Positions 20,823 to 30,420 of a DNA stretch of 64,000 bases are shown one piece after another (the stretch's first letter is position 1; each line of letters starts with the position of its first letter). The notes beneath the pieces are model-generated. The model had not been told where the DNA came from and made no database searches. It saw nothing but the letters and a program-made list of their open reading frames with translations. The DNA lies in contig NC_015737.1 in the NCBI RefSeq assembly GCF_000270305.1, positions 1,240,501-1,304,500 of the forward strand, given 5' to 3'. The DNA comes from Clostridium sp. SY8519. Lineage in GTDB: Bacteria; Bacillota; Clostridia; Lachnospirales; Lachnospiraceae. Both the position numbers and the translations under genes were made by a program.

Positions 20823-21346
20823 CAGAGAAAAAGAATAATATTATACTGATCGGAATGCCCGGTGTAGGTAAGAGTACCGTAGGGGTCATTCTGGCGAAGA
20901 TCCTGGGCTACCAGTTTGTGGACAGCGACCTGGTGATCCAGCAGGAGACCGGGAAAAAACTCCGGGAAATCATTGCGGAGCAGGGAACGGACGGCTTTAT
21001 CCAGACGGAAAACCGGATCAATGCCGCGCTTCGGGCGGAGCGGTCTGTGATTGCCACCGGAGGCAGCGTGGTCTATGGAAAAGAAGCCATGGAACATTTG
21101 AAGGACATCGGCGTGGTGGTATACATCAAGCAGAACCTCTGGCACCTGAAAAAGCGTCTGCGGAATATCAAAGGCAGGGGAGTTGTGCTGAAAAAGGGAC
21201 AGACGCTGGACAGCCTGTACGAGGAGCGCGCCGTATTGTATGAAAAGTATGCGGACGTGATCGTGGATGAGCACGGACTGGATGTGGAGCAGACCATCGA
21301 AGCGGTGCAGCAGGCGGTGCAGCCGTACCTGCAGGCAGAGAAATAG
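20819..21346 (+). CDS. Shikimate-kinase-like P-loop protein
   Basis: 175 aa. Walker A GMPGVGKST (residues 12-20), VDSD (34-37), LYEERAVLYEKYAD near the C-terminus and the overall length fit shikimate kinase (AroK). Two usual features are changed. The substrate-binding Arg of the GFR block is Ile61 (GFIQTE), and the GGG loop is ATGGSV, one Gly short. The Arg of ERxxLYxExAD is kept. Either a diverged shikimate kinase or a related small-molecule kinase; no other aro gene is near. It follows mfd with an ATGA overlap. Confidence 0.75.
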   Translation: MTEKKNNIILIGMPGVGKSTVGVILAKILGYQFVDSDLVIQQETGKKLREIIAEQGTDGFIQTENRINAALRAERSVIATGGSVVYGKEAMEHLKDIGVVVYIKQNLWHLKKRLRNIKGRGVVLKKGQTLDSLYEERAVLYEKYADVIVDEHGLDVEQTIEAVQQAVQPYLQAEK

Positions 21347-21516
21347 CTTCCGGGCCTGCCGGCAGGGCAGATCCGGACAGAGATTTTGTGCGTGTTTGAT
21401 GGGAAACCGGCAGGGAAAGAGGCAAAATTCAGCATCTTTCATAGAATCCGGGAAATGGTGTTTTTCGGCCTGCGGTTTTGTGCTACAATGGATACTACTC
21501 GTATACTGTGCAAAAC

Positions 21517-21546
21517 TTGACAAACACAGGAAGCAGTTTTTATAAT
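21517..21546 (+). promoter_or_regulatory. Strong sigma-A-type promoter of murA
   Basis: TTGACA (21517-21522), 18 bases, TATAAT (21541-21546); both boxes are perfect consensus. The leader is about 50 bases. Confidence 0.85.
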
Positions 21547-21602
21547 ATTGGGATATTGGATATTCATGTGGGATGGATCCCACTTCAGGACAGAGGACAG
21601 AA

Positions 21603-22895
21603 ATGGATCAGTACGTAATCAAAGGCGGGAATCCCCTGAGAGGCGAGGTTGAGATCGGCGGAGCGAAGAATGCGGCTCTGGCGATTCTTGCTGCGGCTGT
21701 CATGGCGGACGAGACCGTAACAATAGAGAATATACCGAATGTGCGGGACATTAACGTGATGCTGGAGGCAATTGCGGGAATCGGTGCCCATGTGGACCGG
21801 GTGGATGTGCATACCGTCCGCATCAACGGGAGCTATATCAGCAATGTGAACGTAGATGACGAGGCAATCAAGCGTATCCGTGCCTCCTATTATCTGCTGG
21901 GCGCGCTGCTGGGCAAATATAAGGAAGCCCGTGTGGCGCTGCCGGGCGGATGCGCCATCGGAAGCAGGCCCATTGACCTGCATCTGAAGGGGTTCCGTGC
22001 CCTGGGGTGTCAGGTGGACATCCAGCAGGGGCAGGTGGTGGCCCGGGCAGACAGCCTGACCGGGACCCATATCTACCTGGATAAGGTGTCTGTAGGCGCC
22101 ACGATTAATATTATGATGGCGGCCTCCATGGCAGAAGGCAAGACAATTATCGAAAATGCCGCCAAAGAGCCCCATGTGGTGGACGTGGCCAATTTCCTCA
22201 ACTGTATGGGTGCCAGCATCCGCGGCGCCGGCACGGATGTGATCCGTATTTCCGGTGTGGAGAAGTTCCACAGCACCGAATACGCGTGCATTTCGGATCA
22301 GATTGAAGCGGGCACATTCATGATGGCAGCGGCCGCCACCGGCGGAGACGTTACCGTACGCAACGTCATTCCCAAGCATCTGGAAGCCACTTCCGCCAAA
22401 CTGATCGAAGTGGGCTGCCGCATCGAGGAGTTTGACGACGCTGTCCGGGTTACCGCGCCGGAGACCCTGCATCATACCCAGGTGACGACACTGGCATATC
22501 CGGGATTCCCCACAGATATGCAGCCGCAGATGGGCGTGGTCCTTGCGCTGTCGGAAGGCACCAGCACGATTACGGAGAGTATTTTCGAGAATCGCTTTAA
22601 ATATGTGGACGAACTGGTCTGTATGGGAGCCAGGATTAAAGTAGAGGGCAACATCGCCATTATCAACGGCGTGGAGGGCTTTACCGGCGCCCGGGTCAGC
22701 GCGCCGGATCTTCGGGCCGGAGCGGCTTTGGTCATCGCCGGCCTGGCAGCGGAAGGCATTACCACCGTAGATGATATCTACTATATTGAACGGGGGTACG
22801 AAACCTTTGACGCGAAGCTCCGTTCCCTGGGCGGACAGATCGAGAAGGTCAGCTCAGAAAAAGAAATCCAGAAATTCAAATTAAAGATCTCATGA
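21603..22895 (+). CDS. murA: UDP-N-acetylglucosamine 1-carboxyvinyltransferase
   Basis: 430 aa from the ATG at 21603 (AGAGGA upstream); an earlier in-frame ATG at 21573 adds ten unconserved residues. First committed step of peptidoglycan synthesis, transferring enolpyruvate to UDP-GlcNAc. The catalytic-loop Cys, target of fosfomycin, is present in PGGCAIGSRPIDLHLKG. The N-terminal KGGNPLRGEVEIGGAKNAAL and central FPTDMQPQM blocks are typical. Single-gene unit between a strong promoter and a terminator. Whether this is the MurA1 or MurA2 (MurZ) paralogue is not decided. Confidence 0.95.
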   Translation: MDQYVIKGGNPLRGEVEIGGAKNAALAILAAAVMADETVTIENIPNVRDINVMLEAIAGIGAHVDRVDVHTVRINGSYISNVNVDDEAIKRIRASYYLLGALLGKYKEARVALPGGCAIGSRPIDLHLKGFRALGCQVDIQQGQVVARADSLTGTHIYLDKVSVGATINIMMAASMAEGKTIIENAAKEPHVVDVANFLNCMGASIRGAGTDVIRISGVEKFHSTEYACISDQIEAGTFMMAAAATGGDVTVRNVIPKHLEATSAKLIEVGCRIEEFDDAVRVTAPETLHHTQVTTLAYPGFPTDMQPQMGVVLALSEGTSTITESIFENRFKYVDELVCMGARIKVEGNIAIINGVEGFTGARVSAPDLRAGAALVIAGLAAEGITTVDDIYYIERGYETFDAKLRSLGGQIEKVSSEKEIQKFKLKIS

Positions 22896-22901
22896 GTACA
22901 G

Positions 22902-22939
22902 CCGTCTGCAGAAGAAATTTTCTACTGCAGGCGGTTTTT
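22902..22939 (+). terminator. murA intrinsic terminator
   Basis: Stem CCGTCTGCAG (22902-22911) with CTGCAGGCGG (22925-22934), one G-U pair, then TTTTT. Confidence 0.85.
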
Positions 22940-23005
22940 CCGACAGATAAAACAACATGTGTTGGAAAACCGTCAAAAAGTACACAAATCAACCGGCTGT
23001 TGCCA

Positions 23006-23128
23006 TTGACTTTTCCAGGGGCAGGGTGTAAAGTCATTCAAAGAATGCAGAGAGTCTCATAAGCAGGAGACAAAGGGCGGGCATCCGAGCACCGCTGTCG
23101 ACCCATCAGATCTTTATGGAGGAATACA
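23006..23128 (+). promoter_or_regulatory. metK promoter and structured leader
   Basis: TTGACT (23006-23011), 17 bases, TAAAGT (23029-23034), giving a leader of about 88 bases. The leader contains GTCTC/GAGAC (23054-23058 with 23067-23071) and a GC-rich segment around 23074-23104. It does not match the SAM-I, SAM-II or SMK box patterns I know. RBS GGAGGAAT. Confidence 0.45.
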
Positions 23129-24316
23129 ATGGAAAAGTTATTATTTACTTCTGAATCTGTTACAGAAGGGCATCCGGACAAAGTCTGCGACGCGATTTCT
23201 GACGCAATTCTGGACGCATGTATGGCACAGGATCCCATGAGCCGTGTGGCATGCGAATCTATGGCCTGCACCGGATATGTCCTGGTGACCGGGGAGATTA
23301 CTACAACAGCAAATCTGGATATCCCGTCAATTGTCCGCGAGACCGTAAACGGAATCGGATACAATGACGCAAAGACCGGATTTGACGGCAACACCTGCGC
23401 GGTATTCGTGGCACTGGACAAACAGTCCCCTGACATCGCCATGGGCGTGGACCGGGCACTGGAAGCCAGAGAGAACCAGATGACCGACGAGGAGCTGGAG
23501 GCCATCGGTGCCGGCGACCAGGGCATGATGTTCGGTTACGCGACCAATGAGACCAAAGAATATATGCCTTATCCGATCCAGCTGGCACACACACTGTCCC
23601 TGCAGCTGACAAAAGTCCGCAAAGACGGCACACTGCCGTATCTGAGACCGGACGGCAAGACACAGGTATCGGTGGAATACGATGAAAACGGCTGCCCGAA
23701 GCGTCTGGAGGCTGTGGTACTTTCCACACAGCATGACGAAGATGTGACACAGGAACAGATCCACGCAGATATCAAAAGATATGTATTTGATCCGATCCTT
23801 CCGGCTGAGATGGTAGATGCGGACACCAAATTCTTCATCAACCCCACCGGCCGTTTTGTAATCGGCGGACCGCACGGAGACGCAGGCCTGACCGGCCGTA
23901 AGATTATCGTAGACACCTACGGCGGATACGCGCGTCACGGCGGCGGCGCATTCTCCGGCAAGGACTGCACAAAAGTAGACCGTTCCGCAGCATATGCTGC
24001 ACGTTACGCAGCCAAGAACCTGGTGGCAGCAGGCCTGGCAGACCGCTGTGAGATTCAGCTGTCCTATGCCATCGGCGTGGCACAGCCTACCTCTATCATG
24101 GTAGACACCTTCGGAACCGGCAAGCTTTCGGATGCGAAGCTCAGCGAAATCGTCCGCGAGAACTTTGACCTGCGTCCGGCAGGCATCATCAAGATGCTGG
24201 ATTTAAGAAGACCGATCTACCGTCCGACCGCTGCATACGGACATTTCGGCCGTACTGACGTCGAACTGCCCTGGGAGGCCCTGGACAAGGTTGAGGATCT
24301 GAAGAAATATCTGTAG
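23129..24316 (+). CDS. metK: S-adenosylmethionine synthase
   Basis: 395 aa, standard length. Makes SAM from Met and ATP. Hallmarks are [16 protein letters not shown] near the N-terminus, the hexapeptide GAGDQG near residue 131, [21 protein letters not shown] and the [10 protein letters not shown]-loop. Tetrameric cytosolic enzyme needing Mg2+ and K+. RBS GGAGG. It is flanked by terminators, so probably transcribed alone. Confidence 0.97.
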   Translation: MEKLLFTSESVTEGHPDKVCDAISDAILDACMAQDPMSRVACESMACTGYVLVTGEITTTANLDIPSIVRETVNGIGYNDAKTGFDGNTCAVFVALDKQSPDIAMGVDRALEARENQMTDEELEAIGAGDQGMMFGYATNETKEYMPYPIQLAHTLSLQLTKVRKDGTLPYLRPDGKTQVSVEYDENGCPKRLEAVVLSTQHDEDVTQEQIHADIKRYVFDPILPAEMVDADTKFFINPTGRFVIGGPHGDAGLTGRKIIVDTYGGYARHGGGAFSGKDCTKVDRSAAYAARYAAKNLVAAGLADRCEIQLSYAIGVAQPTSIMVDTFGTGKLSDAKLSEIVRENFDLRPAGIIKMLDLRRPIYRPTAAYGHFGRTDVELPWEALDKVEDLKKYL

Positions 24317-24341
24317 TATCAGGATACGATATGATATAATC

Positions 24342-24379
24342 AAGCCATAGCGCGGGTTACGCGCTATGGCTTGTTTTTT
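24342..24379 (+). terminator. metK intrinsic terminator
   Basis: A 12-bp perfect stem AAGCCATAGCGC (24342-24353) with its complement (24361-24372), then GTTTTTT. Confidence 0.9.
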
Positions 24380-24439
24380 CATGTTCTGAATTGTTCCACG
24401 AGGGGATTTTCCGGACATCCGCAGACACCAGGAGACAGT

Positions 24440-25942
24440 ATGAAACTAAAGACCCGTATCGCGATATCGTATTTTATTATTATTGTTCTGCCCATCGCGC
24501 TGATGTGCGCGGTGTTTTTCGCCATGTATCATCTGCACGTCCGGCAGGTCAGACAGAATTACGGGATTACCAGCCAGTCCCTGGACGGCATGTTCTCCAA
24601 TTCCATGATGCAGATCAACCAGTATACCAGAACGGATTACGAGGAACTGAGCCATCTGGCGGATGCGGATCCCGCCAAACTGACCGACACATCCTTCCTG
24701 AAAGAAAAAAACAGCGCCCTGCGGGAAAAACGCTCCTTTTTGCTGGTGCGCACCGGGGACACCCTGTATTATCAGGGGGATACCGGCACCTACCGGCGCG
24801 CCGCGGGATTCTGGATAAAAATCCTGCCGGCCTACGGCACGTCCTATGGAGAAAATGAAGGCTATCTGTACAGCGAAAAAGCGGAAGCCCTGATCAAACA
24901 GGTGGATTTCACCGGCAGGGACGGCAGCAAAGACAGTATTTTCATTGTCACCTCTTCTTCCAGCGTACTGCCGGAGGTAAAGAGCAACCTGATCCTGGTG
25001 ATTGTTTCCGTCATTGTGATTCTTGCGGCCACGGCCTCCCTGCTGATGTTCTGGCTGTACCAGAGCATTATGAAGCCGCTGAAGGAACTGCAGGTAGCCA
25101 CCAAAAATATAAAAGAAGGCAACCTTGACTTTACGCTGGATTCCGACAGCCGGGATGAAATCGGCGATCTGTTCCGCAATTTTGACGAAATGCGGCAGCG
25201 CCTGAAGGAATCCACAGAAGAGAAGATCGAAGCGGAAAAAGAGAACCGGGCGCTGATCAGCAACATCGCTCATGATATCAAGACGCCGATTACCGCGGTG
25301 AAGGGGTACGCGGAAGGCCTGATTGACGGTGTGGCAGCGACGCCGGAGAAGCGGGAGCGCTACATCCGGACGATTTACAACAAGGCATCGGAGATGGACG
25401 CGCTGATCAATGAGCTGACTCTGTATTCCAAGATCGATACCAACCGGATCCCATATAATTTCCAGAAGCTCAGCGTATCCGCCTATTTCAACGACTGCAT
25501 CGAGGAGATCGGGCTGGATCTGGAGACAAAGGACATCCGTCTGAATTTCTTGAATTATGTGGATGACACCGTCCAGATCATCGCGGATCCGGAGCAGCTG
25601 ATGCGGGTGGTGAATAACATTGTCAGCAATGCCGTGAAATATATGGATAAGGAGAAGGGGATGATATTCATCCGGATCCGGGATGTGGGAGATTTTATCC
25701 AGGTAGAGATTGAGGACAACGGCAAGGGCATCGCCCTGAAGGATCTGCCCTACATCTTTGACCGGTTCTACCGCACCGATTCCTCCAGGAATTCATCCAC
25801 CGGCGGCAGCGGCATCGGCCTGTCCATCGTAAAGAAGATCATCGAAGACCATGGCGGCAAGATCTGGGCCACCAGTAAAGAACACATCGGAACAACCATG
25901 TACTTTGTTCTGCGCAAATATCAGGAGGTACCTAATGAGTAA
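24440..25942 (+). CDS. HAMP-containing sensor histidine kinase
   Basis: 500 aa from the ATG at 24440 (AGGAG just upstream). Two membrane helices (about 8-30 and 182-206) bracket an extracytoplasmic sensor domain of about 150 residues with no recognised fold. A HAMP linker follows, then HisKA with the phospho-acceptor His278 in SNIAHDIKTPITAVKG, and a HATPase domain (NNIVSNAVKYM, DNGKGI, GGSGIGLSIVKKI). Its stop overlaps the response regulator start by eight bases. The signal is unknown; no transporter or target lies in the same operon. Confidence 0.93.
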   Translation: MKLKTRIAISYFIIIVLPIALMCAVFFAMYHLHVRQVRQNYGITSQSLDGMFSNSMMQINQYTRTDYEELSHLADADPAKLTDTSFLKEKNSALREKRSFLLVRTGDTLYYQGDTGTYRRAAGFWIKILPAYGTSYGENEGYLYSEKAEALIKQVDFTGRDGSKDSIFIVTSSSSVLPEVKSNLILVIVSVIVILAATASLLMFWLYQSIMKPLKELQVATKNIKEGNLDFTLDSDSRDEIGDLFRNFDEMRQRLKESTEEKIEAEKENRALISNIAHDIKTPITAVKGYAEGLIDGVAATPEKRERYIRTIYNKASEMDALINELTLYSKIDTNRIPYNFQKLSVSAYFNDCIEEIGLDLETKDIRLNFLNYVDDTVQIIADPEQLMRVVNNIVSNAVKYMDKEKGMIFIRIRDVGDFIQVEIEDNGKGIALKDLPYIFDRFYRTDSSRNSSTGGSGIGLSIVKKIIEDHGGKIWATSKEHIGTTMYFVLRKYQEVPNE

Positions 25943-26624
25943 GATTTTAATCGTAGAAGATGAAGAAGCCATCGCTGAACTGGAAGAGGATTATCTGGAG
26001 CTCAGCGGATTTGAAGTAGAAGTGGAAAATGACGGAACGAAAGGACTGGAACGCGCCCTGGCGGAGAATTTCGACATGTACATTCTGGACCTGATGCTTC
26101 CGGGCACTGACGGATTTGAGATCTGCAAGCGGATCCGTGAGGTGAAAAACACGCCGATCCTCATGGTGTCCGCCAAAAAGGATGATATCGACAAGATCCG
26201 CGGCCTGGGGCTGGGAGCGGATGACTATATTACCAAACCGTTTTCCCCCAGCGAGCTGGTGGCCCGGGTGAAAGCCCACCTGGCCCGCTACGAGCGCCTG
26301 ATCGGCAGCAACACGGAGGTTAATGATGTGATCGAAATCCGGGGAATCCGGATTGACAAAACAGCCCGCCGCGTATGGGTCAATGATGAGGAGAAGCAGT
26401 TTACCACCAAAGAGTTTGACCTGCTGACTTTTCTGGCCCAGCATCCGAACCATGTGTTTACCAAAGATGAGCTGTTCCGGGAGATCTGGGATATGGAATC
26501 CATCGGTGATGTGGCTACCGTGACGGTGCATATTAAGAAAATCCGGGAAAAAATCGAATTAAACACCGCCAAACCCCAGTATATCGAAACAATCTGGGGC
26601 GTGGGCTATCGGTTCAAACTGTAA
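25935..26624 (+). CDS. OmpR/PhoB-family response regulator
   Basis: 229 aa from the ATG at 25935, with AGGAGGT at 25923-25929 inside the kinase gene. The receiver domain has acidic residues VEDEEA and the phospho-acceptor Asp in YILDLMLPGTDG. Switch residues S and K are seen in MVSAKKDD and ITKPFSPSEL. The C-terminal winged helix ends IETIWGVGYRFKL. Partner of the upstream kinase. Confidence 0.94.
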   Translation: MSKILIVEDEEAIAELEEDYLELSGFEVEVENDGTKGLERALAENFDMYILDLMLPGTDGFEICKRIREVKNTPILMVSAKKDDIDKIRGLGLGADDYITKPFSPSELVARVKAHLARYERLIGSNTEVNDVIEIRGIRIDKTARRVWVNDEEKQFTTKEFDLLTFLAQHPNHVFTKDELFREIWDMESIGDVATVTVHIKKIREKIELNTAKPQYIETIWGVGYRFKL

Positions 26625-26640
26625 CAGGCGGGCAGGGGCA

Positions 26641-27363
26641 ATGAGAGACAGAGGAAAACTTCCGGAAATCCTGCAGGAAGACAAGGATATCATTGTATGC
26701 CGCAAGCCGGCGGGGCTGGCGGTGCAGACGGCCAGGCCGGGGCAGCCGGACCTGGTCAGTATTCTGAAAAATTACAGAGCAGACAAACAGGAGCCCCCGT
26801 ACATCGGCGTGATCACCCGCCTGGATCAGCCGGTGGAGGGGCTGCTTGTCTTTGCGAAAAACCGGCAGGCAGCGGCGCAGCTGTCCCGGCAGCAGCAGAG
26901 CGGGCAGTGGATCAAGGAATATCTGGCGGTGGTCTGCGGGATACCGGAGAAAAAAGAGGGGCGTCTGACCGACTGGCTGCGCAGAGACGGGCGGCAGAAC
27001 TGCTCCGCCGTGGTACCGGAACAGACAGAAGGGGCAAAACGGGCCGTGCTGTCCTACCGTGTCCTGGGTGTCTGCCGGGAGCCTTCCGGCGGGCTGGCGC
27101 TGGTCCGGATCCGCCTGGAAACCGGCCGGCATCACCAGATCCGGGTGCAGATGGCCCATGCGGGCTGGCCGCTGTACGGAGACCGGAAATACGGACCGTC
27201 CGGGGATTCGCCTTCCGGCGCGGCGCTGGCCCTGTGCGCTGCCCGGCTCACTTTCCGCCATCCGGGGACCGGCCGTGAGACAGAGTACCGGATTACACCG
27301 AAAGGCCCGGGGTTTGCAGTGTTTTCCGAAGACCTGCAATCTTGTAAAATCACGGGAATATGA
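26641..27363 (+). CDS. RluA-family pseudouridine synthase (short form)
   Basis: 240 aa without an S4 domain. The catalytic block is GVITRLDQPVEGLLVFAK, where the usual HRLD is TRLD but the Arg and nucleophilic Asp remain; the C-terminal RLETGRHHQIRVQMAHAG motif is typical. It modifies uridine in rRNA or tRNA; the target site cannot be assigned. It starts 16 bases after the response regulator gene (RBS GGCAGGGG, moderate). Confidence 0.85.
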   Translation: MRDRGKLPEILQEDKDIIVCRKPAGLAVQTARPGQPDLVSILKNYRADKQEPPYIGVITRLDQPVEGLLVFAKNRQAAAQLSRQQQSGQWIKEYLAVVCGIPEKKEGRLTDWLRRDGRQNCSAVVPEQTEGAKRAVLSYRVLGVCREPSGGLALVRIRLETGRHHQIRVQMAHAGWPLYGDRKYGPSGDSPSGAALALCAARLTFRHPGTGRETEYRITPKGPGFAVFSEDLQSCKITGI

Positions 27364-27369
27364 TAGAAT
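27342..27369 (+). promoter_or_regulatory. Candidate proS promoter
   Basis: TTGTAA (27342-27347), 16 bases, TAGAAT (27364-27369), overlapping the end of the pseudouridine synthase gene. No T-box features are visible in the short leader. Confidence 0.45.
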
Positions 27370-27442
27370 AAACGAAAGTCACTCCCTGCGCGGAAGCGGG
27401 AGAAGAGGACTGGATAAAATGATGAGGAGATAATTGGAAAAC

Positions 27443-28882
27443 ATGGCAAAAGATAAGAAACTTGTGGAAGCGATTACCCCTATGGAAGAGGATTTCGCCC
27501 AGTGGTATACCGATGTGGTGAAGAAAGCGGACCTGATGGCGTATTCCAGCGTCAGAGGCTTTATGATCTTCAAACCTGCCGGCTATGCCATCTGGGAGAA
27601 CATTCAGAAGGAGCTGGACCGCAGATTTAAGGAAACCGGCGTGGAAAATGTATACATGCCCCTGCTGATGCCGGAGAGTCTGCTGAAGAAGGAAGGGGAG
27701 CTGGTCAACGGATTCGCGCCGGAAGTGGCGTGGGTGACTGAAGGCGGAGAATCCCCGCTGCAGGAGCGCCTCTGTGTCCGCCCGACTTCCGAGACTCTGT
27801 TCTGCGATTTCTACAAGGATGACATACAGTCTTACCGGGACCTGCCGAAACTGTACAACCAGTGGTGTTCCGTGGTTCGCTGGGAGAAGGAGACCCGTCC
27901 GTTCCTCCGCTCCAGGGAATTTCTGTGGCAGGAAGGACATACCGCCCATGCCACAGCGGAAGAGGCGGAAGCCCGCACCGAACAGATGCTGAATGTATAC
28001 GCGGACTTTCTGGAGGAAGTGCTGGCGATTCCGGTGATCCGGGGACAGAAGACAGAAAAAGAGAAATTCGCCGGTGCCCAGGCCACCTATACGGTAGAAG
28101 CGCTGATGCATGACGGCAAGGCGCTGCAGTCCGGCACCAGCCATAATTTCGGCGACAAATTCGCCCGGGCGTACGGCGTGCAGTACACGGACAAGGACAA
28201 CCAGCTCAAATATGTCTACCAGACATCCTGGGGAATGACGACCCGCACCATCGGCGCGCTGATCATGGTCCATGGAGACGATTCCGGCCTGGTGCTCCCG
28301 CCGCGGATCGCGCCGACGCAGGTAATGGTGATTCCGATCCAGCAGAAGAAGGAGGGTGTGCTGGAGCGCGCCCGGGAACTGTGCGAACGCCTGTCCGGGG
28401 TATGCTCCGCCCGTCTGGATGACAGCGACAAGAGCCCGGGATGGAAGTTCTCCGAACAGGAGATGCGCGGAATCCCGATCCGTGTGGAGCTGGGACCGAA
28501 GGATATCGAGAAGAACCAGTGCGTACTGGTGCGCCGGGACACCAGGGAAAAGACCTTTGTCTCCCTGGATCAGCTGGAAACAGCAGTCACCGAACTGCTG
28601 GATACGATTCAGAAGGATATGTTTGCCCGGGCAAAAGCGCATCGGGATGCCCACATCTGGGATGCCCGCAGCTATGCCGAGTTTAAGGACACCGTAGAAA
28701 ACAAGACCGGGTTTATCCGCGGCATGTGGTGCGGAGACAGAGCCTGTGAAGATAAGATCAAAGAAGAAACCGGCGCGACATCGCGCTGTATGCCGTTTCA
28801 TGATCAGGAAGGGATCTCCGATGTATGCGTCTGCTGCGGAAAACCGGCGAAAAAGCTGGTTTACTGGGGACGGGCATATTAA
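27443..28882 (+). CDS. proS: Prolyl-tRNA synthetase (archaeal/eukaryal-type short form)
   Basis: 479 aa from the ATG at 27443; an in-frame TTG at 27434 lies closer to AGGAGA, so the start may be three codons earlier. Class II core motifs include [15 protein letters not shown] and [23 protein letters not shown]. The anticodon-binding domain is followed by a zinc-type C-terminal part ([19 protein letters not shown], then [10 protein letters not shown]). This is the shorter form without the bacterial editing insertion, as found in many Clostridia. A near-perfect GC-rich inverted repeat (about 28924-28949) follows without a T-run. Confidence 0.94.
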   Translation: MAKDKKLVEAITPMEEDFAQWYTDVVKKADLMAYSSVRGFMIFKPAGYAIWENIQKELDRRFKETGVENVYMPLLMPESLLKKEGELVNGFAPEVAWVTEGGESPLQERLCVRPTSETLFCDFYKDDIQSYRDLPKLYNQWCSVVRWEKETRPFLRSREFLWQEGHTAHATAEEAEARTEQMLNVYADFLEEVLAIPVIRGQKTEKEKFAGAQATYTVEALMHDGKALQSGTSHNFGDKFARAYGVQYTDKDNQLKYVYQTSWGMTTRTIGALIMVHGDDSGLVLPPRIAPTQVMVIPIQQKKEGVLERARELCERLSGVCSARLDDSDKSPGWKFSEQEMRGIPIRVELGPKDIEKNQCVLVRRDTREKTFVSLDQLETAVTELLDTIQKDMFARAKAHRDAHIWDARSYAEFKDTVENKTGFIRGMWCGDRACEDKIKEETGATSRCMPFHDQEGISDVCVCCGKPAKKLVYWGRAY

Positions 28883-29010
28883 ATATCACGACACGGAAGC
28901 AGGCCGGAGACACAGCGTCTTCTGCGCGGAAGCAGTGACTGCTTCGCGGCGGGGCGGACAGCAGGGTCTGCCGGCCGCGGCCGTTTCAGAAGGAGAGACG
29001 AAAGACGTGT

Positions 29011-30354
29011 ATGAACATACAGCTGCCTGAACATGTAAAATACATTATCCATACCCTGGAAGCCGCGGGATATCCCGCATACGCCGTGGGCGGATGCGTC
29101 CGGGACAGTGTGCTGGGCAGGACGCCGGAGGACTGGGATATTACCACCGCAGCCCATCCGCGGCAGGTGAAGGCGCTTTTTTCCAGGACGGTGGATACCG
29201 GGATCCGGCATGGAACGGTTACCGTTCTGCTGGAAAAGGAGCAGTACGAGGTGACCACATTCCGCATTGACGGGACCTATGAGGATGCCAGACATCCCAG
29301 CAGCGTCACTTATACGCCGGACCTGAAAGAAGACCTGAAGCGCAGGGATTTTACCATCAACGCCATGGCATACAATGAACGGGACGGATTTGTGGATGCC
29401 TTCGGAGGCCTCACGGACCTGGCAGAAAAACGGATCCGCTGCGTGGGAGATCCGCGGGAGCGGTTTTCCGAAGACGCGCTCCGTATGCTGCGGGCTGTGC
29501 GTTTTGCCGCGCAGCTGGACTTTTCCATTGACAGAGACACCCGGGAGGCGATCGTTCTGCTGGCGCCTGCGATTGCCCAGGTCAGCGCGGAGCGGATTCA
29601 GACGGAACTGGTAAAACTCCTGGTATCGGACCATCCGGAACGCCTCCGGGATGTCTGGGAGACCGGAATCGCGGATGTGGTATTTCCGGAATTTTCCCGG
29701 ATGATGGTGACGGAACAGAACACGATCCATCACTGCTATACGGTGGGGGAGCATACGATTCACGCGGTGATGAATATGGAACCGGACCGCCTGCTGCGGC
29801 TGGCGATGCTTTTTCACGACATCGGCAAGCCGGCCTGCCGCACGACGGACGCCGACGGCGTCGATCACTTCAAGGGGCATCCGGCTGTGGGGGCGCAGAT
29901 GACCAGAGAGATTCTGCGCCGTATGAAATTTGACAACCATACCATCCGCCGGGTATCCCGGTTTGTGGAAATCCACGAAGACCGGCCGGCGCTGACGGAG
30001 ACAGCGGTCCGTAGGAGCCTAAGCCGCACCGGACCGGAGAATTATCCGGATTTTTTCCGGATCAAACGGGCGGACATCCTGGCCCAGAGCGATTATATGC
30101 GTCAGGACAAATTAAGCAAACTGGAAGAGCATATCCGTCTGTACCACGAGATCCTTTCCGCGCATCAGTGCCTGACCAAGAAAGAGCTGGCGGTAACCGG
30201 CAACGACCTGATCGCTGCCGGCGTGCCCCGGGGCAGACAGATCGGCGAGATACTGAATGGTCTGCTGGAACATGTACTGGAAGTCCCGGAAGACAATCAG
30301 AAGGAGATCCTTCTGGCGCTGGTTCAGGACGGAACGGTCCGAAGCCAGTCATAG
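29011..30354 (+). CDS. cca: CCA tRNA nucleotidyltransferase with HD domain
   Basis: 447 aa. Class II nucleotidyltransferase head with YAVGGCVRDSVLG and EDWDITT (catalytic acidic pair), RRDFTINAMAYN and a DALRMLRAVRFAAQL block. A C-terminal HD-type domain has LFHDIGKPAC. It adds or repairs the 3' CCA end of tRNAs; with the HD domain it could also have phosphohydrolase activity. The RBS AGGAG is unusually far (about 15 bases) from the ATG. Distinguishing CCA from poly(A) polymerase rests on resemblance only. Confidence 0.9.
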   Translation: MNIQLPEHVKYIIHTLEAAGYPAYAVGGCVRDSVLGRTPEDWDITTAAHPRQVKALFSRTVDTGIRHGTVTVLLEKEQYEVTTFRIDGTYEDARHPSSVTYTPDLKEDLKRRDFTINAMAYNERDGFVDAFGGLTDLAEKRIRCVGDPRERFSEDALRMLRAVRFAAQLDFSIDRDTREAIVLLAPAIAQVSAERIQTELVKLLVSDHPERLRDVWETGIADVVFPEFSRMMVTEQNTIHHCYTVGEHTIHAVMNMEPDRLLRLAMLFHDIGKPACRTTDADGVDHFKGHPAVGAQMTREILRRMKFDNHTIRRVSRFVEIHEDRPALTETAVRRSLSRTGPENYPDFFRIKRADILAQSDYMRQDKLSKLEEHIRLYHEILSAHQCLTKKELAVTGNDLIAAGVPRGRQIGEILNGLLEHVLEVPEDNQKEILLALVQDGTVRSQS

Positions 30355-30420
30355 AAAACGCAGCAAAAGTATATACTCGAAACGCCGGAACTGGCGGACA
30401 GAAAATGAAGGAGGAAGACT

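Noticed and set aside
24310..24340. TATAAT just before the metK terminator as a promoter for the kinase gene
   Set aside because: A start there would fall inside the terminator stem, and no -35 is present; treated as coincidence.
27364..27442. T-box leader for proS
   Set aside because: The gap is too short for a T-box and lacks the specifier and TGGNACC-type antiterminator sequences.
27350..28801. Long - strand frame opposite proS
   Set aside because: Shadow of the proS reading frame; low-sense composition and no start signal.
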